From: Flavobacterium daemonense
GTDB taxonomy: Bacteria > Bacteroidota > Bacteroidia > Flavobacteriales > Flavobacteriaceae
Direction of reading: 5' to 3'
NCBI RefSeq assembly: GCF_007341385.1
Contig: NZ_VJYD01000001.1
Span: 372,001-436,000 of the forward strand
Length of the DNA stretch: 64,000 bases
Made by a program: the position numbers and the translations under genes. The notes below the pieces were generated by a model that was not told where the DNA came from, ran no database searches, and saw only the letters and a list, made by a program, of their open reading frames with translations. Below are positions 1-8,465 of the stretch, piece after piece (position 1 is the stretch's first letter; each line of letters opens with the position of its first letter).

Positions 1-418
1 CGTCAATAATAACCAAACCAATATTATCAAGATGAAGTTTTTCATCATTAATACGGTTTTTTAACGTCTCGACCATTGCCACAAAGCAAGAATAATCATT
101 TTGATCAGGAAGTTCTTTTACCTTGCTGTTGATTATTTTATTGCTTACGCCAAAGCCTTTCAGCATTTTAGACGTTTGTTTGCAAAGCTCGATACGGTGA
201 GTTAAAACAACCACTTTTTTGTCATTATTTGATAAATAACGACGTACAATTTCTGAGAATATCACGGTTTTTCCTCCACCAGTAGGCAACTGATACAATA
301 AATGATGTTTTGGAGGAGCATTGTCTAGGCGGTCAAAAATGGCGTCAATATCGCCTTTTTGGTATGCATAAAGTTCTTTTTTCTCTTCTCTTTCTATTTC
401 TAAAGTGTTTTGAGACAT
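1..418 (-). CDS. DEAD/DEAH-box helicase, N-terminal part (cut by window edge)
   Basis: The first 139 residues of a superfamily 2 helicase are visible, starting at the ATG at 418. A Walker A motif, PTGGGKT, lies at about residues 45-51. The fragment stops at LVIID, where the DEAH box would follow. The order of Q-motif-like region, motif I and a motif Ia-like segment (VVVLTHRIELCKQT) fits UvrB/RecG-type or type III restriction-like helicases that couple ATP hydrolysis to nucleic-acid unwinding. The rest lies before position 1, so the exact subfamily and substrate cannot be told. A DUF6155-like gene on the same strand lies upstream of it, 112 bases away, so they may or may not be co-transcribed. 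Confidence 0.85.
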   Translation of the reverse strand, partial: MSQNTLEIEREEKKELYAYQKGDIDAIFDRLDNAPPKHHLLYQLPTGGGKTVIFSEIVRRYLSNNDKKVVVLTHRIELCKQTSKMLKGFGVSNKIINSKVKELPDQNDYSCFVAMVETLKNRINDEKLHLDNIGLVIID

Positions 419-530
419 TGTTTATTTTTGGATTTTTGCAAAAATACACCGAAAAAACAGTTATTCATCTTAATTTAACCTAAAATAAATGTTTTTTTTA
501 AATAAAGATTTTTTATGAGAAGTACATTTT

Positions 531-1061
531 TTAGTCAATTTTGTCCAAAATAGCACTAAAATCGTATCTGTTTTTCCATTTTTGTTCAACAGTCTGTTCC
601 TGAATTGCAATAATTCTTGCTTTATATTCATTTAAAATTCCGTTAGAAATTAAAAAATTTACTGCTTGTTCAAATGAATTAAACATGCTTTTGTAGAATA
701 ATTCCTGCTTTACAAAATTTTGATCCGAATAAGTTTGTGCAATTTCGATGTTATAAAGCATCAAATCAGCAATTACGAAAGAATCAACGCCAAGAGAAAT
801 AAAATGTTTAATGATTTTTTGAGCAACCGAACGACGCATTTTTGCTTTTGGACGCCATTTTGCTCCTGGTTTTTTTATCGGGAAATATTCATGCGAAATT
901 TTAACCTTTGATTCCTGCAAAAGTTTGTCCTCTTTTGGATTAAAAACAAAATCATAATAAACCTTTACGGGACTAAATTTTTCGTACAGTTCGATCAGCT
1001 GTTCTTCCAGTTGTTCTTTGCTTAATTCTGCTAAATATTTTTTTAAATCGCGTTTGCTCAT
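531..1061 (-). CDS. DUF6155-like conserved protein
   Basis: A soluble protein of 176 residues with no signal peptide or membrane segment. An in-frame TTG lies two codons upstream (1067), but the ATG at 1061 gives the natural start MSKRDLKKYL. The N-terminal third is charged and helical (a Lys/Glu-rich stretch), followed by a basic patch (KAKMRRSVAQKIIKHF) and a helical C-terminal half. I recognise it as similar to the DUF6155 family of Bacteroidota from recall only; its function is unknown. It stands alone on the minus strand between the helicase and the divergent DUF3817/MscS pair. Confidence 0.7.
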   Translation of the reverse strand: MSKRDLKKYLAELSKEQLEEQLIELYEKFSPVKVYYDFVFNPKEDKLLQESKVKISHEYFPIKKPGAKWRPKAKMRRSVAQKIIKHFISLGVDSFVIADLMLYNIEIAQTYSDQNFVKQELFYKSMFNSFEQAVNFLISNGILNEYKARIIAIQEQTVEQKWKNRYDFSAILDKID

Positions 1062-1166
1062 TATCAAAGTTTAAGACTGTAAAAATAAATTACTTTTCTG
1101 ACACATAACTTAAAAACCAATCCTAATACTTAATTTTGCTGTCATAAATTTAAAAAATACATCTAC

Positions 1167-1460
1167 ATGCTCAAGATTTTTAAAGTTACAGCCATTTTAG
1201 AAGGGATTTCGTACTTAGTATTATTTGCTAATATGCTTATTATAAAAACCAACAATCCAGAACTTTATCATACATTGCTTCGTCCGCTTGGAATGACGCA
1301 TGGTGTTTTGTTTATTGGCTACATTATTCTTGCTTTTTTATTGAGAAAATCAATGAACTGGGATTTAAAAACTTTCGGAATCATTTTAATTGCTTCTCTT
1401 ATTCCGTTTGGAACTTTTTACATCGAGAAAAAATATTTAGAAAATAAAGCAAATGCTTAA
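1167..1460 (+). CDS. DUF3817 small membrane protein
   Basis: A 97-residue integral membrane protein with about three hydrophobic helices (roughly residues 10-27, 44-60 and 68-84) and a Lys-rich C-terminus. The pattern of an N-terminal EGISYLVL and a central PLGMTHGVLFIGY is typical of the DUF3817 family, whose function is unknown. Its stop codon overlaps the start of the following MscS-type channel by 8 bases (ATGCTTAA), so the two are translationally coupled and probably act in the same membrane context. A TAATTTTG box at 1131-1138 resembles the -7 element of the Bacteroidota promoter, but no good -33 element is visible. Confidence 0.85.
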   Translation: MLKIFKVTAILEGISYLVLFANMLIIKTNNPELYHTLLRPLGMTHGVLFIGYIILAFLLRKSMNWDLKTFGIILIASLIPFGTFYIEKKYLENKANA

Positions 1461-2709
1461 GCTTTTGGACAAAATATTTAATTTTCTATATCCGATTTTT
1501 AGAGATTGGGGAATGAGCCGCAACGTAGCGTCTTATACCAGTCTTATTTTTAATATTGCCATTTTGGTGGCATTGGCTTATGTTATTTATTATGCAGCCA
1601 AATTTGTTTTAGTGACTTTGACTGCGATTTTTGCGCAACGCACCAAAACTAAATTCGACGATTATTTAATTCAAAACAAAACCACCAGATACACCGCTTA
1701 TTTAATTCCGTTTTTCTTTATTTATAAAGCCGTTCCGGTAATTTTAGATAAATATGAATACTGGGAATCCATTTTTGGAAAAATTGTTGGTGTTTACATC
1801 GTTTTGCTTGGATTGTGGATAGTTCGTACGATTTTTAATTCGCTTCGTGATTATTTAAAGCAAAAACCGGAATACAGCGACAAACCAATCGACAGTTTTG
1901 TTCAGGTTATCATGATTGTGCTCTGGATTTTTGGAGTTGCCTTAATTATTTCGACTTTATTCGGAATAAAAAAAGGCGAATTGCTGACGATTTTAGGAAC
2001 ACTTTCGGCCATTATTATCTTGATTTTTAGAGATACTATTCTTGGATTTGTTTCGAGTGTTCAGGTTGCGATAAACGACATGGTTCGAATTGGCGATTGG
2101 ATTACAATGGACAAATTTGGTGCCGATGGTGACGTAATCGAAATCAATTTAACAACTGTAAAAGTTCGAAATTTTGACAATACGATTACAACAATTCCAA
2201 CTTACGCTTTAAGTTCAGATTCGTTCCAAAACTGGCGAGGGATGCAAAAATCAGCCGGACGCCGAATCAAAAGACATGTTTTGATAAAAAGCAGTACAAT
2301 CCGATTTTTAACTGATGAAGATTTGGCTCAGATGAAAAAAGTCCAACTGATTTCGTCATATATAGATTCAAGACAAGCCGAAATTGAAAAATATAACGAT
2401 CTTAGAGGAGTTGATAAAACACTTGCTCTCAACGGCCGCAATATGACCAATTTAGGATTGTTCCGAAAATATATTATCCAATATCTAGTAACGCATCCAG
2501 GACTGAATAAAGATATGCACATTATGTGTCGCCAGCTGCAGTCAACAGCGCATGGAGTTCCGTTAGAAATTTATGCTTTTTCAAGCGACAAACGCTGGGC
2601 AAACTACGAATACATCATGGCTGATATTTTTGATCACGTTATGGCTTCTGTAGAATATTTTGATTTAGAAATATTTGAACTTCCTTCTAAGATTGGAAGC
2701 TTAGAATAG
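1453..2709 (+). CDS. MscS-family mechanosensitive ion channel
   Basis: This 418-residue protein has about five predicted membrane helices in its first 200 residues. They are followed by the MscS core: the pore-lining helix (about residues 178-205), then the beta domain beginning DMVRIGDWITM and the conserved segment TVKVRNFDNTITTIPTY. Members open under membrane tension and release solutes during hypo-osmotic shock. The C-terminal 170 residues are soluble and longer than in E. coli MscS, as in the YbdG-like branch. It overlaps the DUF3817 gene by 8 bases. A nested palindrome follows the stop and separates it from a convergent lipoprotein gene. Confidence 0.9.
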   Translation: MLKLLDKIFNFLYPIFRDWGMSRNVASYTSLIFNIAILVALAYVIYYAAKFVLVTLTAIFAQRTKTKFDDYLIQNKTTRYTAYLIPFFFIYKAVPVILDKYEYWESIFGKIVGVYIVLLGLWIVRTIFNSLRDYLKQKPEYSDKPIDSFVQVIMIVLWIFGVALIISTLFGIKKGELLTILGTLSAIIILIFRDTILGFVSSVQVAINDMVRIGDWITMDKFGADGDVIEINLTTVKVRNFDNTITTIPTYALSSDSFQNWRGMQKSAGRRIKRHVLIKSSTIRFLTDEDLAQMKKVQLISSYIDSRQAEIEKYNDLRGVDKTLALNGRNMTNLGLFRKYIIQYLVTHPGLNKDMHIMCRQLQSTAHGVPLEIYAFSSDKRWANYEYIMADIFDHVMASVEYFDLEIFELPSKIGSLE

Positions 2710-2724
2710 ATTTTTTTGTTTCAG

Positions 2725-2926
2725 GTTTCAAGTTTCAAGTTCCTGCAGTTTGTCTTTGAGGAACGAGAAATCTTCGCGAGTAGCTAGACAAAGTATTGTA
2801 ATTTCGACTGAAAGGAGAAATCACAATAGTTTATAAGCAAAGATTGGCGACCTTCTTTGCGGAGTTCCTTGTGTGATTTCTCCTTTCAGTCGAAATGACA
2901 AACTGCAGGAACTTGAAACTTGAAAC
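2725..2926. repeat. Nested palindromic element between convergent genes
   Basis: Outer arms of 30 bases (2725-2754 and 2897-2926) are perfect reverse complements. Directly inside the right arm lies a second perfect pair of 25 bases (2801-2825 and 2872-2896, core TTTCGACTGAAAGGAGAAAT). The centre contains degenerate words (GAGAAATCTTCGCGAGTAGCT, with GACAAAG) that recur in the element at 36621-36722. It fills the gap between the convergent MscS and lipoprotein genes. The RNA of either strand would fold, so a bidirectional terminator or a non-autonomous REP/MITE-like element are the simplest readings. Confidence 0.8.
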
Positions 2927-2941
2927 TTGAAACAAGAAGAA

Positions 2942-3370
2942 CTATTTCTTAATCTCCTCAAAAACAAACTTCGGATCCTTATAGTTTAATGTTCCTTGAA
3001 TAAAACACGGAAGATTCATGTAAGTTCCCACTACCCCATTTCCTAAAACTAGTTTCTTATCTTTTTTAAGCAAAGCTAATGGTACTCTTTTCCAGCTTCC
3101 TCCATTAGAAATAAAATGAAAATCGCCTCTTAAGGTATCTCCTTTAATATCGCCGCGAACATCGCCAGAATCTTTCCCGAGCTGATGATAAAGAATTTCG
3201 TAACGACCATAAAAGCGTTTGTCATTTATTTTAATCGTCAAAACAGCAGTATCTTTTTGATTGCTGGCACGATAAACAAATTCTTTATAATCTGTTTTAT
3301 TTTCTTTTGAGTTGCAAGAAATAACCAAAATCATAATTAGAAGAAGAAAGAGCAAAGAGTTTTTGTTCAT
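2942..3370 (-). CDS. Small predicted lipoprotein, function unknown
   Basis: A 142-residue protein with a signal sequence and lipobox (LVISC, Cys at about residue 19), so it is probably acylated and exported. The mature part is rich in beta-strand patterns (AVLTIKINDKRFYGRYEIL, then DIKGDTLRGDF), suggesting a small beta-barrel or lipocalin-like fold. I do not recognise a named family. It is transcribed alone, converging on the MscS gene across the palindromic element. Confidence 0.75.
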   Translation of the reverse strand: MNKNSLLFLLLIMILVISCNSKENKTDYKEFVYRASNQKDTAVLTIKINDKRFYGRYEILYHQLGKDSGDVRGDIKGDTLRGDFHFISNGGSWKRVPLALLKKDKKLVLGNGVVGTYMNLPCFIQGTLNYKDPKFVFEEIKK

Positions 3371-3496
3371 AACAAAGTTTTAAAACCATATAAGTGCTAA
3401 AAGTACATTTAAAAATTAAAACTTGAAATTTGTTAACTAACTTATCTCTTTATTTAATTTTTGTATTGTAATTTTTTCTAAATTTAAAGAAAAAAC

Positions 3497-3898
3497 ATGG
3501 CAGACAGAGATAATTTTTTAAGAGAATTTAGAGGAGAAACTTTAGGAACTGTCAGTGCTCAGTCTTCGGCAGACGAATTGTTTCAAAATCAAACCATCAG
3601 ACCCATTTTAAAACTGCAAAATGATTTATTCATTGCTGTTTTTATAAATTACGTCAATAAAAACAAAGCCGATTTCTATTCTTATTCCGTCGAAAAGAAA
3701 CTTCAGACAATCGAAAATTCCATTCAAAAAGATATTAAGTTCCGAAATTCCTTAAAAGGAATTGTCATGGCACTTTTTACAATTGAAGAATATGAAACGT
3801 ATATTCAGAATTCTTCAAGTTTGAATAAACGAATGATGAATTTGTTGATCGATCGATTGAAAAATCAAGTGCAGTTGTTTGAATTAGAAACTAAATAA
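3497..3898 (+). CDS. Conserved Flavobacteriaceae protein, function unknown
   Basis: A soluble protein of 133 residues, mostly helical. Related proteins in this family are, as I recall, often labelled glyoxalase in automatic annotations, but I see no metal-binding His/Glu pattern of the VOC fold, so I would not use that name. It begins MADRDNFLREFRGETLG. It is the first of three closely spaced genes (gaps of 13 and 10 bases to the next two), ending with a Crp-like regulator, which suggests one transcript. Confidence 0.7.
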   Translation: MADRDNFLREFRGETLGTVSAQSSADELFQNQTIRPILKLQNDLFIAVFINYVNKNKADFYSYSVEKKLQTIENSIQKDIKFRNSLKGIVMALFTIEEYETYIQNSSSLNKRMMNLLIDRLKNQVQLFELETK

Positions 3899-3911
3899 TT
3901 AACTCTTTTAA

Positions 3912-4412
3912 ATGTCAATAAGAACATTTTGGACAATCCTAATAAAAATACTAGGATTATGGATGATATATAGAACTTTAACAGTCTTACCGGAATTAAT
4001 TTCCAATCTTTACTTTCTCTATGAAAATGGTGATTCTAAAGAATTAGTTGGTTTATTTTCTAGTATTCTGATTGCGGTTTTATTTTTTTGTGTAATAATT
4101 AGACTCTTTCTATTTAAAACGCTGTGGATAATTGAAAAACTGAAACTTGATAAAGGTTTTGAAACTGAAACTATTGAAATACAATCAAATGAAAACAGAA
4201 TAATTACAATTGCTCTCATTGTAATTGGAGGATTTATATTTATTGATAATCTTCCAATTTTATTAAAAGAAATTGCTGTTTTCTTTCGTGATAAAGCCCA
4301 GTTCAAAGATTATCCAAAATCAGGATGGATCGTCTTTTTTTTCTGTAAATCTATTTTAGGATATTTGTTGATGACCAATAGTTTTAGAATAGCAAAATTT
4401 ATAAAAAAATAA
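3912..4412 (+). CDS. Four-helix membrane protein, function unknown
   Basis: A 166-residue integral membrane protein with hydrophobic segments at about residues 8-30, 47-70, 97-115 and 138-158, separated by a charged loop rich in Glu around residues 80-92. No family is recognised; the arrangement recalls DUF2975-type small membrane proteins but I cannot confirm this. It sits between the conserved 133-residue protein and the Crp-like regulator with gaps of 13 and 10 bases, so the three are probably co-expressed. Confidence 0.65.
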   Translation: MSIRTFWTILIKILGLWMIYRTLTVLPELISNLYFLYENGDSKELVGLFSSILIAVLFFCVIIRLFLFKTLWIIEKLKLDKGFETETIEIQSNENRIITIALIVIGGFIFIDNLPILLKEIAVFFRDKAQFKDYPKSGWIVFFFCKSILGYLLMTNSFRIAKFIKK

Positions 4413-4422
4413 TTGAAACTGA

Positions 4423-5001
4423 ATGTTCGATCAATTCCGAAATAAATTCCTTTTAACCGATGAAAAATGGCTTGAATACATAAACTATTTTAATCGAATT
4501 GAGGTTCCATCCAAAACCACCCTTTTAGAAGAGGGGGAAGTTTCTAAAAAGCTTTTTATAATCGAAAGAGGTTGCATCAGGGTTTGGTTCAATAATAACG
4601 GAAAAGATTTAACAACTCAATTTTTTTTCGAAAATCAAAGTGTGGCTTCCATTGAAAGTTTCATAAAAAAAACGCCAAGTCCGGTTGTAGTCGAAACTAT
4701 TGAAGTCTCTGTTTTATGGTGGATTCATAAAAATGATTTGGATAAAATTTTGGAAGAAATAAAAGAGATCCCAGAACTTCGTGATGTGTTAATCAATATG
4801 CTTTTTCAAAGAACATTTGATTATATGAAATATTTTGTTTCTTTTATAAAAGACTCTCCTACTCAACGTTATCTTAATTTAATTGAAGAAAGACCTCAGA
4901 TAATTCAGCGTGTTCCACAGCACTATATTGCTTCTTATCTTGGCGTGACTACGGTTCATTTAAGCCGAATAAAAAGCAAGTTGGTACATAAAAAAGATTA
5001 A
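4423..5001 (+). CDS. Crp/Fnr-family transcriptional regulator
   Basis: A 192-residue protein with an N-terminal cyclic-nucleotide-binding-type beta-roll (about residues 10-120; LLEEGEVSKKLFIIERGCIRVWF is the typical core) and a C-terminal helix-turn-helix (about 160-185, YIASYLGVTTVHLSRIKSKL). The effector is not predictable, and Bacteroidota members of this group often lack clear cAMP-binding residues. It closes a three-gene cluster. The next gene on the same strand is a quinone-oxidoreductase-like enzyme, a common target pairing for such regulators, but a 137-base palindromic element separates them. Confidence 0.88.
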   Translation: MFDQFRNKFLLTDEKWLEYINYFNRIEVPSKTTLLEEGEVSKKLFIIERGCIRVWFNNNGKDLTTQFFFENQSVASIESFIKKTPSPVVVETIEVSVLWWIHKNDLDKILEEIKEIPELRDVLINMLFQRTFDYMKYFVSFIKDSPTQRYLNLIEERPQIIQRVPQHYIASYLGVTTVHLSRIKSKLVHKKD

Positions 5002-5031
5002 TATTTTAACCGTTAAGTGTGCTTTTTTTTT

Positions 5032-5168
5032 AAACACATAGAAACATAGATTTATATTGTCGAAAAGAGCTTTGAAAAGAAACTAGTTTCTAAAACATAG
5101 CAACTATGTTTTTTTAAAAACAAGTGAAACGCCTTTTAAGCAGTCTATATCTATGTTTCTATGTGTTT
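5032..5168. repeat. Palindromic element, family ACACATAGAAACATAG, copy 1
   Basis: Arms AAACACATAGAAACATAGAT (5032-5051) and its exact reverse complement (5149-5168) enclose about 97 bases. Inside is a smaller palindrome GAAACTAGTTTC (5079-5090) next to a hairpin AACATAGCAACTATGTT. Two more copies of the same plan occur at about 8313-8448 (opposite orientation) and 16281-16419. It lies between the Crp-like gene and the oxidoreductase gene. No ORF is present inside. Confidence 0.85.
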
Positions 5169-5270
5169 GAATTAATTGCACGCCCAACAAGTTAAAATTG
5201 TATTTGATAACAAATGTTATCGTCTGCCAAAATTCGAGTTCCGAACTTTGCCTCATAAAATTTAATAATT

Positions 5271-6242
5271 ATGAAAGCAGCAGTAGTTTATAAAAAAGGC
5301 GAATTGCCAAAATATGTAGAATTTGCAACTCCCATTCCACAAAATGAAAATGAACTTTTAGTTTCTGTAAAAGCAGTAGCTATCACAAATTTAGACAAAG
5401 GAAAAGCCAGTGGCAAACATTATTCATCTGAAAAAATAAGTAAAAACGGATTTGTCGTAAGTAGTGATTGTGTGGGTATATTAGAAAATGGAACGAGAGT
5501 TTATGCTCGTGGCATTACCGGTACAATGGCAGAGAAAACAATTATAGATAAAAACATTTTTGTACCGTTGCCTGAACAAATTAGTGATTCAGTGGCCGTT
5601 GCAATGCCAAATGCAGTTGCGGGTTCGGCAATGGCGCTCAAATTTAGAGCGCAAATAAAAGCCGGAGAAACTGTTTTAATAAACGGCGGAGCTGGTTTTA
5701 CAGGTCAAATGGCTATTCAGATTGCAAAACATTACGGAGCAAAAAAAATAATTGTGACTGCAAGAAATGAAAAAACATTTCCAAAATTACTAGAATTGGG
5801 CGCAGATGAAATTATTTCCCTAAAGCAAGATGATGAAAAAATTATCAAACAGATTAAAGAAATTCATTCCAATACACCAATAGATATTATTCTGGATTAT
5901 TTGTGGGGGCATTCAGCCGAAATGATTCTGATGTCACTAAAAGGGAATGGCTCATTTTCGAATAAAGTTCGTTACGTAAATATTGGCGGAATGTCGGGCG
6001 ATACTATTCAATTATCAGCAGGTATTTTAAGAAGCGTCGATCTACAATTATCAGGTTCTGGTTTAGGAAGTTGGACAAAAGATGAAGTAAAATTATTGTT
6101 TTCGGAAATTCTTCCCGAAATGTTTCTTTTGGCAGCTCAGAATAAGTTGAAAGTTAATATTGAAACAGGAAATCTTATTGATATTGAAGAAATGTGGGCA
6201 AAAGAAGTTTCTGACGGAAAACGATTGGTAGTTGTTATTTAA
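5271..6242 (+). CDS. Quinone-oxidoreductase-like MDR family dehydrogenase
   Basis: A 323-residue medium-chain dehydrogenase/reductase: an N-terminal GroES-like domain (residues 1-120) and a Rossmann nucleotide-binding domain with INGGAGFTGQMAIQIAK at about 137-153. The structural-zinc cysteine cluster of true alcohol dehydrogenases is not visible, which places it with NAD(P)H-dependent quinone reductases and enoyl reductases rather than zinc alcohol dehydrogenases. Substrate unknown. It follows the Crp-like regulator and is closed by a strong bidirectional hairpin terminator at 6413-6454. Confidence 0.85.
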   Translation: MKAAVVYKKGELPKYVEFATPIPQNENELLVSVKAVAITNLDKGKASGKHYSSEKISKNGFVVSSDCVGILENGTRVYARGITGTMAEKTIIDKNIFVPLPEQISDSVAVAMPNAVAGSAMALKFRAQIKAGETVLINGGAGFTGQMAIQIAKHYGAKKIIVTARNEKTFPKLLELGADEIISLKQDDEKIIKQIKEIHSNTPIDIILDYLWGHSAEMILMSLKGNGSFSNKVRYVNIGGMSGDTIQLSAGILRSVDLQLSGSGLGSWTKDEVKLLFSEILPEMFLLAAQNKLKVNIETGNLIDIEEMWAKEVSDGKRLVVVI

Positions 6243-6412
6243 AAAATAATTCAGACGCGGATATAGCGGATTGCTAAAGCAAAACGCGGATAAAACGGAT
6301 TTTTTACAAATATCAATTATCCACGCTGTTTGTCATTTCGAGAAATGGGAAATGACAAGCTTGTGGTTAATTATTCTATTTATCTTTTAAATTCACTCAA
6401 AATGTAAAAATG

Positions 6413-6454
6413 AAAAAAGGCTTGACAGGAAATAAATCCTATCAAGCCTTTTTT
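6413..6454. terminator. Bidirectional intrinsic terminator
   Basis: A run of six A, the stem GGCTTGA-AGGA / TCCT-TCAAGCC and a run of six T make a nearly perfect hairpin usable from both sides. It sits between the convergent oxidoreductase and DUF885 genes. Confidence 0.9.
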
Positions 6455-6476
6455 CTATTAAATATAGTTGCAAATT

Positions 6477-8219
6477 TTACTCTTCAGAAAGCATTAATTC
6501 TATAATATATTTTACTGGAGCACTTCCAAAACTTAAGAATTTTTCGTGAAATTTTTTCAGGTTGAATTTATCGCCTTCCTTCTTTTTAAGTTCTTCTCTT
6601 AGGTTGTAAATTTCAGTATATCCTGTAAAATAAGAACATAATTGCACTTGCGATAAAGTTACGCGCTTCCACTTCCCTTCTGCTTCGGCTTGTTGCTGAA
6701 ACGCTTCTCTGGTAAGTAAAATCATGGCGTCTTCTTTAGCCATATCTTTTGTATGAACGCTGTAGTCTAAAATCGTGTTGCAGGTTGTTCTCAAATTCCA
6801 TTTGTAATACATCAACCACATTTCATCAGAGTTTTTATAACCGCTTTCCAACATCATTTTTTCTGCATAAACTGCCCAGCCTTCAACCATTGCGCCATTT
6901 CCTAAAATAGATTTGATGATGCTTGGCGACTGATTGCTGTAAACCAATTGCGTGTAATGCCCAGGAATCGCTTCGTGGATATTCAAAATTTGAAGAATAT
7001 AATCGTTGTATTCACGCAGATAACTTTCTGCATTTTCAGCATTCCAGCCAGACATACTTCCTACATTATAATAGGTGTTTGCATTTTTGTCATAAGGACC
7101 CGGAGCAGAAATTGAGGCACCTGCAACTCCCGCCATATAAGCCGGTTCTTTGCGAACAACTAAAGGTTTTGAGGGATCAATGTATAATAAATCTTTTGCT
7201 TTCACATAAGCAGTAAGCTCCGGAATTTGTTTCTCGATTTCCGATTGGAATTTCTCTGGCGTTGTATGCTGCAACGAAATCTTATCAATAACTTGTTTGA
7301 TCAAATCTAGTTTATCTGCTGGTTTTGGCTTGTTTTCGTTGTATTTCTTCCAAAGTTTATCAGCCAAAACAAACATTTTATCATGAAGATCATTTTTATG
7401 ATCAACGGCAATTTTATAGATTTCATCGGCAGAATAACTTGACTGAATGTCATAATTGAATTTTTTCGCAAACAAGTCGGCTCCTAATCTGAAAGAACGA
7501 GGCGTTTTATTCGGCATATTTTTCAGCCATTCAGCATAATCTTTAATTGCTTTTACAGAAACCTTAGCTTTATCCTGAATTTCTTTTTTCTCAGCTTGAC
7601 TCAGTTTGCTTTTGCTCAAAGCATCATTTAATTCTCCTTCAAAAACAGCCGAACCGCCAATATTTTGGTCAATTGCGAGGTCCGTATGTTCGATTGTTGG
7701 GTTTTTGATATTCTTTTTTGCAGCTTCATAATAAGCCGGAATATTGTTCATTTTAATGTTAAAAGCATGAAGACGAATATCTAAAGAATCATACTTTCCG
7801 TTTAAAATTTCTGCGAAAACGCCACAAACATTGTATTCAGCGGGATTCCATTCAGAAGATTTTAATTCGTTGATGCTGAAAATAGTTCCTTCTAGTTGAT
7901 TTTTGATCATCTGAAAATCGGTCTTATTATTATCTGACAAACTTTCAAAATTATAGTTTTTCAAAGAATCCAATTGTGTATTTGCAAAGTCAAGCTCTTT
8001 TTTTCTCTGGTCTGCATTTGGAACAACTAAAAGACTGTCATATTTATGAAAACCAACTCCAGACGCCCAGCCCGGATACAACTTCCATAAATTGTCAACA
8101 AAATTATTTTTATAGTGGTCAAACTTCTCATTTAAAGCTTTATCAACCGCCGTTTTACTGCTTTTATTACAGGAAAAAAGTAATGAAACAGCAAAAACAG
8201 AAACAAACAGTTTTTTCAT
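6477..8219 (-). CDS. DUF885 family lipoprotein (putative metallo-hydrolase)
   Basis: A 580-residue exported lipoprotein: signal peptide with lipobox LLFSC at residues 13-17. The DUF885 domain fills nearly all of the rest. The motif HEAIPGHYTQ at about residues 414-423 is the HExxPGH signature of this family, which resembles the zinc-binding site of gluzincin peptidases, so a periplasmic or surface peptidase/hydrolase is likely though the substrate is unknown. Length is normal for the family. It is transcribed alone, with the palindromic element at 8313-8448 just upstream of its start. Confidence 0.88.
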   Translation of the reverse strand: MKKLFVSVFAVSLLFSCNKSSKTAVDKALNEKFDHYKNNFVDNLWKLYPGWASGVGFHKYDSLLVVPNADQRKKELDFANTQLDSLKNYNFESLSDNNKTDFQMIKNQLEGTIFSINELKSSEWNPAEYNVCGVFAEILNGKYDSLDIRLHAFNIKMNNIPAYYEAAKKNIKNPTIEHTDLAIDQNIGGSAVFEGELNDALSKSKLSQAEKKEIQDKAKVSVKAIKDYAEWLKNMPNKTPRSFRLGADLFAKKFNYDIQSSYSADEIYKIAVDHKNDLHDKMFVLADKLWKKYNENKPKPADKLDLIKQVIDKISLQHTTPEKFQSEIEKQIPELTAYVKAKDLLYIDPSKPLVVRKEPAYMAGVAGASISAPGPYDKNANTYYNVGSMSGWNAENAESYLREYNDYILQILNIHEAIPGHYTQLVYSNQSPSIIKSILGNGAMVEGWAVYAEKMMLESGYKNSDEMWLMYYKWNLRTTCNTILDYSVHTKDMAKEDAMILLTREAFQQQAEAEGKWKRVTLSQVQLCSYFTGYTEIYNLREELKKKEGDKFNLKKFHEKFLSFGSAPVKYIIELMLSEE

Positions 8220-8312
8220 AATTGGGGTTTTTATTCGATTTAAAGATAGAAAAAATGTTCTTTCTTCAAAACACTAAGTCTTTGTGTGGTTATCCAAATA
8301 AGTTTAATTATT

Positions 8313-8448
8313 TAATACATAGAACCATAGATTTTGTAGACTTGCAAAAGGCGCTTCAATTTTATTAACAAACATAGCTATGCGTTAGAAACTAGGCTTC
8401 TTTTTTATTTTCTTAGTCACATCTAAATCCTATGTTTCTATGTGTTTA
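8313..8448. repeat. Palindromic element, family ACACATAGAAACATAG, copy 2
   Basis: Left arm AATACATAGAACCATAGATTT and right arm AAATCCTATGTTTCTATGTG are imperfect reverse complements. The inner words CATAGCTATG and TAGAAACTAG appear in reversed order compared with copies 1 and 3, so this copy is inserted in the opposite orientation. It lies between two minus-strand genes, downstream of the E1 dehydrogenase stop and upstream of the DUF885 gene. Confidence 0.8.
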
Positions 8449-8465
8449 ATAGTATACACAAAGGA

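Noticed and set aside
3497..3898. Glyoxalase label for the 133-residue protein
   Set aside because: No VOC-type metal-binding His/Glu pattern or beta-alpha-beta-beta-beta repeat is visible.
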